A DNA stretch of 43,254 nt, taken from assembly GCA_028719245.1 (NCBI GenBank), contig JAQUKG010000003.1, positions 1-43,254 on the forward strand. Reading direction: 5' to 3'. A model generated the notes under the pieces. It worked only from the letters and a program-made list of their open reading frames with translations. It was not told where the DNA came from and made no database searches. Positions 11,823 to 21,567 of the stretch are shown piece after piece. The position numbers were made by a program, and so were the translations under genes. The stretch's first letter is position 1. Each line of letters begins with the position of its first letter. Source of the stretch: Candidatus Altimarinota bacterium. Lineage in GTDB: Bacteria; Patescibacteriota; Gracilibacteria; BD1-5; UBA6164.

Positions 11823-11850
11823 TTGTAAAAAATCAGATTTTTATTAAAAT
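11823..11850 (+). promoter_or_regulatory. Possible promoter of the helicase gene
   Basis: TTGTAA, 16 bases, TAAAAT, about 38 bases before the ATG. A weak match, listed because it resembles the spacing of the stronger promoters in the window. Confidence 0.3.
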
Positions 11851-11888
11851 TCAAAATAATTATGATTTATATTTATAAACTCTCCCCA

Positions 11889-14800
11889 TGCAAAACCAAA
11901 TATTTGAAAGCGAATATGCTAAATTAAACGAAAATCAAAAAAAAGCTGTAGATACAATTTATGGTCCTGTTATGGTTGTAGCTTGACCTTGAACTTGAAA
12001 AACTCAAATAATTTGACTTAGAACTGCTAATATTATTTTGCAAACTTGAGTAAATCCAGGAAATATTTTAATTACAACTTTTACCGATGCTTGAGTAATT
12101 GCAATCAAAAAAAGACTTGAAAAATTTTTATGAAGCGAATGATATAAAGTCGTAGTTTGCACAATTCATTCTTTTTGTCAGGATGTAATAAAAAATTTTC
12201 CTGAAAAGTTTTTGCAATTTAAAGCCTGAAATGCAATTGATGAAATAGATAGTTTAGAGCTTTTAAAAAATATTTTAGATAAAGAAATATCAAATAGAAA
12301 TATTGAAACTTTGACAAATGAACACGATAGATTTTTATATTTAAGAGATATAAAAAGTCGTATTTCTACATTAAAACAAGAAGCTGTAAGTTATGAAGAA
12401 TTTGAAGAAATTATTTTGCATCAAGAAAAAATATATTTAGATGAATTATCTGAAATTAAACCAACTTTAAAAAAATATGAAACGACAAAAGAAAACGGGC
12501 AAAAACACATAAAAAAATTACAAGAACTAAATTATATTTATAAATTATACAACGAAACCTTAAAAAATCTTTCTAAATATGATTTTAATGATATGATTAA
12601 TTTTGTTTTAGAAGTACTAAAAAATGATGAAGATTTGAGATATTTTTATGCTGAAAAATTTCAATTTATTATGCTTGATGAATTTCAAGATACAAACAAT
12701 GCTCAAAACAAAATTATTAATTTGATCTTGAGTGTTTGAAATGAAAAACCAAATATTTTAGTAGTTTGAGATGATGATCAATCAATTTACCGTTTTTCTT
12801 GAGCAAATATTGAAAATATGTTGGAATTTTCTAGTAAATTTCTAGAAACTCAAATAGTTGTTTTAGAAAATAATTATCGTTCAAGTCAGCCAATTTTGGA
12901 TCTTTGTAGTAATTTAATTAATAATAATAACGAAAGATTATCAACAAGAATTAAATGACTAGAAAAAAAATTAATTTCATCAAATCCAGATTATAAAAAT
13001 ATTAATTCAAAGCCAATTTTAATAACTCCAAGCTCACCAGAAGAACAAAAAGCTTTTTTATTATCTCAAATAAAAGACAAAATTAATTCTTGAAGAAATC
13101 CTGAAGAAATAGCTATTATTGTTAGAAATAATTCAGAAGTTGAAGAATTTAGTTTATTTTTTAAACAAAATCAAATTGAAGTTGTTTCAAAACTTAATAG
13201 TGATATTTTAAAAAATGATTATGTTAATTTTATTTTGAAATATTTAGAAGTTTTAAGTGATAATTTTTCATATAGTGATAATTTGATTGATATAACTAGA
13301 AGTAGCATAATTTGATTAAATCAAGTTGATATTTTTAAGATAAATAAAGATCTGTTCAATTATAATTATACTAAAAAATTTAAACTTAGTTTTTTAGATT
13401 ATTTACTTGATATTGAAAAAAAAGAAATTGAATTAGAAGATAAAAATAGTTTAATAGAATTTAAAAATAATTTTTTAGATTTTAATAAAAAGATTATTGA
13501 ACTAAATTTTTTAGAGTTTTTCTCATATTTTATAGAAAATATTTGAATAATTCCTTTTATAGAAAAATATTGAAGCTTTGATGATATTGAAGATATTTTT
13601 ACACTTTTTAATAAAATTAAATGATTTTTTGAAAATGATAAAGATTTTAATATTTCAAAATTTTTACAAAAAATCAATTTACATAAAGAATACAATTATT
13701 CAATTCCAAGACAAATTTTAAGAAAACCAAAAACTTGAATAAATATCCTAACATCGCACGGAAGCAAATGACTTGAATATGAAACCGTTTTTATACCAAA
13801 TTTATTTACATGAAATTGGGATAATAAAAGAGTTATTGATAAATTGAAATTACCAAATTCTATAGCTTGAAAATGATTGCAAGATGAAGTTGATAGTATT
13901 GAAGAAGAAAGAAGATTATTTTTTGTGGCTTGTAGTAGAGCAAAAAAAGAACTTTATTTAAGTTTCCCATTGTGAGTTGATAATAAACCAAAACTTGCAA
14001 GTGTTTTTATTTGAGAAATAAATTGATATTATGAAGAAATAAATATAAAAAATATTAATTTAGAGAATAATTTTCAAATTTCAATTAAAAATCAATTAAC
14101 AAATAACTTAATTAAATATTCTTCTTTAGAATTTGATTATATTAATGGATTTTTAGAAAATTATAAATTATCTCCGACTGATTTAAATTTGTTTTTAGAA
14201 GATCCTTTAAAATTCTTACAAAATGTAGTTTTTAAATATCCTTTTGTAGATAATGATGCGACAATCTTTTGAAAAGTTTATCATAGAGTTTTGGAATTAT
14301 TTTATTTAAAATATAAAGAAAAATGAGTTTTAGAAGAAGTTTCTTATTTAACTAATACATTTAAACTACTTTTAGAAAAAGAAATTTTATCAAGCGAAAG
14401 TTTTGAAAATTTGCTTAAAAAATGAATTATTTGATTAGAATGATTTTATGAAACATATAAAAATAATATTAGAGAAGTTTTGTTTTTAGAATACAATTTC
14501 AGACCAAAATGACTTGTTTTTAATGATGTTCCAATTACCTGAAAAATAGATAAAATAGAGAAACTTTGATTAACTAATTTTTCAAATGAAAATTCTTTAT
14601 GACAATTAGCATTTTTTAAAGATACTATTGCTATAATTGATTATAAAACTTGAAAACCAAAAAGTTTGTGAGAAATAAAATGAATTGATAAAACTTGAAA
14701 TAAAAAACCTTGAGAATGAAAATATTTTAGACAATTAATGTTTTATAAATTGTTATGTGAACTTGATAACGAATTTAATTGAAAATATGAAATCTGAGCT

Positions 14801-14956
14801 TTAGCTCTTGATTTTGTAGAATGAAAAGACTGAAATTATAAATATATAGAAGTTCCTTATACAAATGATGATTATGAATATTTTAAAAATGAACTTTTGC
14901 AATCTCGGGAAAAAATTTCAAATATTGATTTCTGGAAGGAATTATTAAAAAAATAA
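11889..14956 (+). CDS. UvrD/Rep-family helicase with C-terminal RecB-like nuclease; frame broken near the start
   Basis: A superfamily 1 3'-5' DNA helicase of about 1022 residues once a frameshift is corrected. It has the UvrD Q-motif region (KLNENQKKAV), Walker A VVAGPGTGKTQII, TTFTDAGV, Walker B MLDEFQDT, VGDDDQSIYRFSGA, the LENNYRSS motif, LTSHGSKGLEYETVF and EEERRLFFVACSRA. The last 150 residues carry GKIDKIEK followed by AIIDYKTGK, the catalytic pattern of a PD-(D/E)XK nuclease of the RecB/Cas4 group. That makes it an AddA/AdnB- or PcrA-nuclease-type repair enzyme. The ATG at 11889 reads 20 codons and then hits a stop; the rest of the protein is in another frame, joined at an A7 run at 11938-11944 that is one A short. 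Either the base is missing from the assembly, polymerase slippage restores it, or the gene is broken. An in-frame ATG at 11972 would lose the Q motif. No partner subunit is adjacent. Confidence 0.88.
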
Positions 14957-15000
14957 TTATAATTTAATACTATATTAAATAAAAATCAATGTTTTAAAAA

Positions 15001-15028
15001 TTGACTTTAAAATTTTGTTTGCTAAAAT
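15001..15028 (+). promoter_or_regulatory. Predicted promoter of the FMN-binding lipoprotein gene
   Basis: TTGACT, 16 bases, TAAAAT, 34 bases before the ATG. Confidence 0.55.
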
Positions 15029-15062
15029 CAAAACTACTTTTATATATATAACTATTTTTTTT

Positions 15063-15557
15063 ATGAAAAAAATTACTACTTTAGCTATATTACCTTTAAT
15101 GGCATTGGCATCTTGCTCTAAGAATGAAGAAAAAGTTGAAACTCCAAAAAATACTCCTATAGAAACCACTCAACAAACTACTCCAGAAGTTGCTACTCCT
15201 ACAGAAGTTACAAATTCATGAACAGAAACACAAGAAATATTAAATCAAAATATTTCTACTTGAATTACTAATGAATCTTGAGTTTCTATAAAAGAATTTA
15301 AATTAACTTATAATTTGCCAGATGGTAAACCATTAAACTTTAATGGTAATTTAGAAATAGAGTGATGAAAAATTAAATCAGTTAATTTTCCTGAATATGA
15401 CTTAATAAATGATCAATCTTATGAAGTTAAATTTGCTCAGAAATTACAAAGTGATATCGTTTGAAAAGAAATAAAATGATTACAATATGATGGTATGAGT
15501 TGAGCAAGTCTTACAACTAATGCATTTAATGAATTTTTAAATACTATAAATAAATAA
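15063..15557 (+). CDS. FMN-binding lipoprotein, predicted to carry covalent flavin
   Basis: A 164-residue exported protein. The N-terminus has a short basic start, a hydrophobic stretch and the lipobox LASC with Cys18, so it should be lipid-anchored outside the membrane. A Thr/Pro/Glu-rich linker follows (about residues 24-60). The C-terminal half is an FMN-binding domain of the NqrC/RnfG type. Its last part, YDGMSGASLTTNAF, contains D143-G-M-S-G-A-S149, the Dxx(S/T)GA(T/S) site at which ApbE attaches FMN by a phosphoester bond. The acceptor here would be Ser149 where most family members have Thr. The next gene is an ApbE, which supports the assignment. It has its own promoter and terminator, so it may be expressed independently of the downstream genes. 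Confidence 0.82.
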
Positions 15558-15566
15558 TAAAATTCT

Positions 15567-15598
15567 AAAAATTCCAAAGATTAATCTTTGGAATTTTT
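15567..15598 (+). terminator. Terminator after the FMN-binding lipoprotein
   Basis: ATTCCAAAGA / TCTTTGGAAT stem around a TTAA loop, flanked by A and T runs. Confidence 0.8.
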
Positions 15599-15602
15599 AA
15601 TT

Positions 15603-15624
15603 AATTCATTTTTAATTAAGGTTT
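15603..15624 (+). promoter_or_regulatory. Shared motif, copy 1, at the promoter of apbE1-regulator-kinase
   Basis: AATTCATTTT, three bases (TAA), then TTAAGGTTT. The same sequence, differing only in those three bases, occurs at 18483-18504. It abuts a possible promoter (TTGAGA at 15624-15629, 17 bases, TATTAT at 15647-15652). As the two copies precede the two operons of one functional cluster that also encodes an OmpR-type regulator, it is a candidate operator. Confidence 0.5.
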
Positions 15625-15664
15625 TGAGATTATATTATTAATAATTTATTATTTAATAATTTTT

Positions 15665-16558
15665 ATGAATTATAAAAAATCTTTTTTCTTAATGTGAACA
15701 AATATAGAAATTATAATTAATAGTGAAATAAATATTGAAAAAGAAATCTATGAAGCTTTTTGAATATTTTATTCATATGAATTAGAATTTTCTAGGTTTT
15801 TAAAAAATTCAACCCTAAGCTTACTTAACCAAAATAAAACCTTGGAAGTAAGTTCTAGGTTTTTAGATGTTTTTAATTTATGTAAAGAAATTTATAATAT
15901 TACCAATTGATTTTTTAATCCACTTATAAATTTATCAAATATTTGATATTCATCTAATTTTGAAGATAATAATTTTTCAAAAACATCTATTCTAAATAAT
16001 TTAAATATGGATGAAATAAAAATTGAATGAAATTTTATAAATCTTTTACAAGATCAAAATTTGGATTTTGGTTGAATTGTAAAATGATATTGTGTTGATA
16101 TAGTAGCTGAATATTTACTTGAAAAATGATGTAAAGACTTTATAATTAATGCTTGATGAGATATATATACTTCTTGAAATAATAATTGAAAAAAATGGAT
16201 AATTTGAATAGATAATCCATTTATTCCAGATACATTAATTTGATCAATAGAATTAGAAAACAAATCTATATCAACTTCTTGAAGTTATAAAAGAAATTGG
16301 AAAATTAAGTGAAATAATTATCATCACATAATAAATCCAAATAATTATAGTTCTTGTGAAAATGAAATTATAAGTTTAAGTTTAATTTCTCAAAAAACAT
16401 ATATAACTGATACTTATGCAACAGCTTGTTTTAATATGTGAATAGAAAAATCCTTAAAATTCTTAGAACGAAATAATATAGATTCACTTATTATTTGAAC
16501 TGATTCTAAAATGTATACGAGTAAATGATTTAATAACTATAATTTTTTAATTTTTTAA
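15665..16558 (+). CDS. apbE: FAD:protein FMN transferase (first ApbE)
   Basis: Splits FAD and attaches the FMN part to Thr or Ser in target proteins. The 297 residues show the ApbE opening LMGTNIEI, then EFSRFLKNSTLSLLN (the usual SRF..SS.L.R.N), the FAD-site motif LDFGGIVKGY (D134 to Y142), INAGGDIY, and the C-terminal Mg-site region YITDTYATACFNMG. Several of the glycines are TGA codons. No N-terminal signal peptide is evident: the protein starts almost directly with the catalytic fold, unlike the many exported or lipid-anchored ApbEs. Targets are presumably the FMN-binding proteins at 15063-15557 and 18594-20156. It heads a tight operon with the response regulator (5-base gap) and kinase. 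Confidence 0.92.
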
Positions 16559-16563
16559 TAATT

Positions 16564-17208
16564 ATGAATATTTTAATTATAGAAGATAATATAGATATTT
16601 CTCAAAATATTAAAAATATATTAGAACTTGATTGATATAAAATCACTCAAATTTTTGATTGAAAATTATGATTAGAAAAGGCTTTACAGTGAGATTTTGA
16701 TATGATAGTTATTGATCTTATGCTTCCAAATCTTAATTGAATGAAAGTTTGTAAAGGTATTAGAGAGAAAAAAGATACACCAATTATTATTATTACAGCA
16801 AAACAAGATGATGATGATAAAATATTATTATTTGAATCCTGAGCAGATGATTACATAGTAAAACCTTTTAAAATTAGAGAATTAGAAATGAGAATAAAAG
16901 CCATTTTTAAAAGATTAAAGAAAGATATAATTATAAAAATAGATAATATTTCTATAGATTTAAAAACAAAAACTATTCAAAAAAATTGAAAAGAAGTAAA
17001 TTTGAAATTAAAAGAATTTCAGGTTTTAGAATATATATTAAATAATAAAACTGTTTCTAGAACCGATTTAATTGAATATATCTGGTGATGAGAAGATTTA
17101 TTTTTTTGAGATAATAATTTAGATGTTTATATATCTTGCATAAGAAAAAAGTTAAATAAAGATATAATAAAAACCATAAAATGATATGGGTATTCTATAA
17201 AAAATTAA
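16564..17208 (+). CDS. OmpR/PhoB-family response regulator
   Basis: A 214-residue two-domain regulator. The receiver has the acidic pair E7/D8, phospho-acceptor D51 (VIDLMLP), the Thr switch in IIIITAKQ and the VKPF lysine near residue 101. The C-terminal winged helix (about 125-214) includes LKLKEFQVLEYIL, VSRTDLIEYIWG and the closing IKTIKGYGYSIKN, typical of the OmpR/PhoB DNA-binding domain. It lies five bases after apbE and two bases before the kinase, so the three are co-transcribed. Its most likely targets are the flavin electron-transfer genes, where a 22-bp motif occurs twice. Which signal it answers to is not visible. Confidence 0.93.
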
Positions 17209-17210
17209 AT

Positions 17211-18467
17211 ATGAAATTAAAAACTTGAACAAAAATATCATTTATATTTTCTATTTTTACATTTTTAATCATATTTCTTCTACTTTTATTAATAAATATA
17301 TATACTTTTTTAAACTGGTATAATAGTGAAAAAAAGGAAATATCTGAGAAACTTATTAATGAATATGAAGAAATAATAAAAGAGTATAAATTAATTGAAA
17401 ATCAAAAAATAAAATTATTAGATGAGCTGGAAGAAAAAAAATGATTTATATGAGATATTACTTGAAATTATAGTTTAATATTTTTAGATATATATAAATA
17501 TAAAGAAAAAGTTTATATAATGAATTTTAAAGATTCTAAATTTTGAAGAATATATATTCCTTATGATATAACAAACCATTTTAATAACCAAATTGATTTA
17601 TTATACATATCATTTTTTTGACTGTTATTTTTTGGAATTTTTTCTTTTTTTATTTCAAAATACCTATTTATTAAATTTGCATTAAAAGATATTTTTTTAC
17701 TGGTTAAAAAAATTCAAGAAATAGATTTGAATAATATAAAAAAAATAAATTTAAATTTAAAACAAGATGATGAAATATATGAAATAATCAATAATATAAA
17801 TAGATTTTTAGAACTTATAAAAGAAAACACAAATAATTTAAAAGAATTTAATACGAATGTTGCTCACGAATTTAAAACTCCGCTAATGATTATTTCAAGC
17901 CAAATTGAATATAATATTAAAACTGGAAAATATAAAGATTGACTTGAAAAAATAGAAAAACAAATTGATATTTTAAATGAATTATTAGAAACTTTTTTAT
18001 TTATATCAAAAGTTCAAAATTCAAATTTAAGTATAAAACTAAAAGATATAAACATTTCAGATTTAATAAATAATATTGTTTGAGACTTAGAAAAAATTTA
18101 TATTTCAAAAAATATAAAAATCACCAAAAATATAAATGATGATATTTTACTTAACACAGATGAAAAATTATTTCTATTAATTATAAAAAACTTAATTGAT
18201 AATTCATTAAAATATACTCCTGAGTTTTGAAAAATAGAAATATTTTTAGATGAAAAATCTTTTAAAATAAAAGATAACTGAATTTGAATTAGTAAAGATA
18301 AATTAGAAAATATTTTTGATAATTTTTATAGAGAAACAAATGATGAAAAATGATTTGGTATTTGATTAAATATAGTAAAAAAAGTTATTGATATATTAAA
18401 TTATAAAATATTAATAAAAACTCAAAAATGAATTTGAAGTGAATTTGAAATAAAATTTCAAAAATAA
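17211..18467 (+). CDS. Sensor histidine kinase, partner of the preceding regulator
   Basis: A 418-residue membrane kinase. Two hydrophobic helices (about residues 9-35 and 130-155) flank an extracytoplasmic segment of roughly 95 residues with no fold I recognise, which is probably the sensor. The cytoplasmic part has the H box NVAHEFKTPL with H219, the N box LIDNSLKYTP, the G1 box DNGIGIS, an F-box-like FDNFYRE and the G2 box GFGIGLNIVKKV. This is the usual HisKA plus HATPase_c layout. Most of the conserved glycines are TGA. The start is two bases after the regulator's stop. The sensor domain lies outside the cell, where the flavoproteins act, so it may report on envelope redox state; that is inference. 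Confidence 0.92.
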
Positions 18468-18482
18468 ACCAAAAAGTTTTTA

Positions 18483-18504
18483 AATTCATTTTGGGTTAAG
18501 GTTT
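18483..18504 (+). promoter_or_regulatory. Shared motif, copy 2, upstream of the FMN-binding/reductase operon
   Basis: AATTCATTTT, GGG, then TTAAGGTTT: 19 of 22 positions identical to 15603-15624. It lies 16 bases after the kinase stop and about 30 bases upstream of a possible promoter at 18537-18565. Confidence 0.5.
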
Positions 18505-18510
18505 ATAAAT

Positions 18511-18560
18511 AAAATCTATTTAAGAAATAAATTTACTTGCTTGTTTCTTAAATAGATTTT
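18511..18560 (+). terminator. Long perfect hairpin between kinase and FMN-binding gene
   Basis: A 17-bp uninterrupted stem (AAAATCTATTTAAGAAA and its exact complement) with a 16-base loop. The right arm ends in only four T, so it may terminate the kinase operon weakly. Its loop and right arm also contain the predicted promoter of the next operon, so a structural or operator role is possible. Confidence 0.55.
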
Positions 18561-18565
18561 ATACT
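18537..18565 (+). promoter_or_regulatory. Possible promoter of the FMN-binding/reductase/apbE operon
   Basis: TTGCTT in the hairpin loop, 17 bases, TATACT at the foot of the right arm, 28 bases before the ATG. Confidence 0.4.
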
Positions 18566-18593
18566 ATTTACTTAATTTAATAACTATTTCTAT

Positions 18594-20156
18594 ATGAAAA
18601 TCAAAAAACCATTGATTAAAGTTATACAAATTTGAACATTATTTGTATTTACATCTTTATCATTTTTATGAATTATTTCTTTTTCAAATCCTGAAATAAG
18701 TAATTTTTGGACAATAAAAAAAATAAATATAACTGCTAAATATATTAGTTATGCAGATGATGACGATGATGATAATTATAATAGAAATTATGGTAATTAT
18801 GATAACAATGACGATAACGACGATGACAATGATAATAACGACGATGATGATGATAATGATGTAAAACCTACTACAACTACAAGAAATTCTATAATAACAA
18901 ATACTAATACTAATAATACAACACAAACTTGAATAACAACATTGGCAAATACTAATTCTTGAACTACTAATACATCCAATTGTACTACTGTTACAAAAAC
19001 TATTTATGATACAGTAACTAGTGCATCTTGAACTACATCTCAAGTTCCAAGGCAGGTTGTAAGTGAAGTTTGTGGTACTACTACATCTATTAATAATATA
19101 ACAACTAATTCATGAACTATTAATAAAAATACAATACCAGTAAATATTAATATATATAGTGATTGAACATATATTTGAAATTGAAAATACTTATATACTT
19201 GATGAAGTATTAATTATTCAGTTGAAATTATTATTTCTTCTTGAAAAATTACAAGTGCAAAATTTATAAGTTTTACACAATCTTGAAATTGACTTTACAC
19301 TAGAGAACAAGCTGATATTAAATTATCTAACATTGTAGCTACTCAAAATACAGTTATTGACACAGTTTCTTGAGCATCAGGAACATCAAAAGCTATACAA
19401 GATGCTATAGATGATGCTTTATTAAAAGCAAAGAAAATAACAAATTCACCAACTACTATACAAAATATACAAACAAATACTAGTTCTACTAATACATGAG
19501 TTATTGATAATAGTAAAGTAAAAAATATTATTAGTAATGTTTTGTCTACTTGATTAACTGAGGCAGAAAAAAATAAAGTTAATTTACTAATAGATAATAA
19601 ACTTAATATTTATAATACTAATGAGAAAAAGATAAATAAACTTAATCCTATATTATCAAAATTAAAAAGATTAATTGTTAATCTAAAAATTTCAAAAACA
19701 AAATTAGATAATGAAAGCGATATATTGAGAATTGAAGATAAAATAAATGTGTATATAGATGTTAAAGAAATTATTTCTACAAAAATTCAAAATCTAGAAT
19801 TACAAAATGATTTGACAAATAATAGTCTTTTAAATATAAATGATGTTGAATTATATACTGCTCCAAATTGAAAAGTATATACTATTATGTTTGAAAATGG
19901 AAAAGTTGTAATAAAAAAAGCTGATTGATCTTATGCAAAAGAAACTTTTATTACATTTGATGAAGCTAAAAAATATTTAGATATAAATGCTCCTAAAAAA
20001 GTTGTAGTAAAACCAGTAGTTACTAAAAAAACAACTACTACAAAAAAAATTATATCAAATACTCCAGCTAAAACTGTTACAACAACTCCAACTAAAACAA
20101 CTACTACCGTTGTAACACCAACTCCAGCAGTTGATACAACTACAAAGGCTAGTTAA
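18594..20156 (+). CDS. Exported FMN-binding protein with Asp/Asn-rich and Thr-rich regions
   Basis: A 520-residue exported protein. One N-terminal hydrophobic helix (about residues 13-31) serves as signal or anchor. It is followed by a very acidic Asp/Asn tract (about residues 50-86), then a Thr/Asn-rich linker with two Cys. The FMN-binding domain (about 180-275) starts YSDGTYIGNGKY and ends VIDTVSGASGTSKAIQDAI. D256-T-V-S-G-A-S262 is the flavin attachment site, again with Ser as predicted acceptor. A mainly helical segment (about 300-430) and a Thr/Pro/Lys-rich C-terminal tail follow, suggesting reach across the cell wall. It is first in an operon with the heme/rubredoxin reductase (16-base gap) and the second apbE. 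It should be the outer electron carrier of the system. Confidence 0.85.
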
Positions 20157-20172
20157 TTTAATTTAAATTATT

Positions 20173-21564
20173 ATGAATAAAATTATTACATATTTGAAAA
20201 CAATAATTGTTATGTTTTCTTTATTATCTATTATTGTTATTTTTTATCCATTTGAAACTTATAAAGAATTTTGAAGTATTTCTTGGAGTTTACTTTTGAT
20301 TGTAATGTTTTTAAGACCATTTAAGGATATTTTTCCTAAATGTAAAATTTTTAGGTTCTTATTAAAATTTAGAAGGGAAGTAGCAATATTAGTTTGAGTT
20401 TTCTGAATAGCTCATGTTATTTGATATATAAAAATAGCTTGATATGAAAGTATATTTGAAATTTTTACTGATAAATATGTTTGGAATTATAAATGAATGT
20501 TGTTTTGGTGAATGCTTTGATTTTTAGTTTCTATTCCACTTTTAATAACTTCAAATTGATTTTTTACTCATTTATTTTGAAAATATTGGAAGACACTTCA
20601 AAGACTTTCATATTTTATGTTTTTATTTGTAGCTGTGCATATTTTTTTAATAGAATGAGAAATATGAACTTTAGTTATTTTTTGAATTTGGCTTATATTA
20701 TTTATTATAGCTTATTTTAAAAATAATAAAATTAAACAAAATTTATCTACTTGACCAAAATGGCTTTGTGTTCCTTGTGGCTATATTTATGATGAAAATA
20801 TTTGAGATCCTGATTCTTGAATAGTTCCTTGAACTAAATTTGAAGATATTCCTGATAATTGGAGATGTCCTGTTTGTGGAGTTTGAAAAAGTGATTTTAT
20901 TCTTTTAGAAAATGAAATAGAAAAAAATGAAAGTAGTATAGTTTCTTTAGAATATTTAAATAGTGATACAATAGAATTAAAATTGGATTTAAAAAAAGAT
21001 TTAAATTATATTTGCTGACAATTTTTAACTTTTGTTTTAACTGATGAAATTGGAGAATTTAATAGATCTTATTCTATAGCTAACAAAGAGTGAAATATTT
21101 ATACTTTTTTGATAAAATTAAAACAAGATGGAAGAGCTTGAAAATTATTTAGAATTAAAAATGTTTGAGATATTTTGTGATATACAAATATTTCTTGAAA
21201 ATTTAATTTACAAAATACTACTAATCCAAAAGTATTTATAGCAACTTGAACATGACTTGCTCCAATTTATTCTATGTTATTAAATACTCCAGAAAATATT
21301 AGTAAAAAATTATATTTTTGAGTTGCAACTAAAACTGATTTATTTTATGTAGAAAAATTAAAAAATATTAAAAACTTAGAATTAAAAATTTGTGTTTCAA
21401 GAGAAGAAGTTGAGTTTTGTCATTTTTGAAGAATTGATTTATCAAATGATATATTTGAAGAAAATACTGAATTTTATATTTGCTGAAATCCTTGAGTTGT
21501 AAAAACAGCTATAGCAACTTTAGAGTCAAAATGACATAAAAATATTTATAGGGAAGAATTTTAA
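20173..21564 (+). CDS. Ferric-reductase-like heme membrane domain fused to rubredoxin and FAD/NAD(P)H reductase
   Basis: A 463-residue single-chain electron-transfer protein. Residues 1-190 form about six hydrophobic helices resembling the MsrQ/YedZ ferric-reductase-like domain. Candidate heme ligands are H81 (GIAHVIGY), H133 and H156; the position matching the second conserved MsrQ His (LHRL) is Q143 here. Residues 195-240 are a rubredoxin with iron ligands C199, C202, C232 and C235 (CVPCGYIYDE and CPVCG). Residues about 255-463 are a ferredoxin-reductase module with the FAD motif RSYSIAN (298-304), the NAD(P) motif ATGTGLAP (357-364) and CGNP (437-440). It should carry electrons from cytoplasmic NAD(P)H through FAD and iron to membrane heme and out to FMN proteins. 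It sits between an FMN-binding protein and an ApbE, 3 bases before the latter. Confidence 0.9.
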
Positions 21565-21567
21565 AAT

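Noticed and set aside
11961-11974. Helicase start at ATG 11972, avoiding the frameshift
   Set aside because: It would begin five residues before Walker A and remove the Q motif that is clearly encoded just upstream in the other frame.
18684-19043. Minus-strand open frames rich in Ser, Cys, Ile and Val opposite the FMN-binding protein
   Set aside because: They are shadows of the Asp/Asn/Thr-rich repeats on the plus strand; composition is purely low-complexity and no motif is present.
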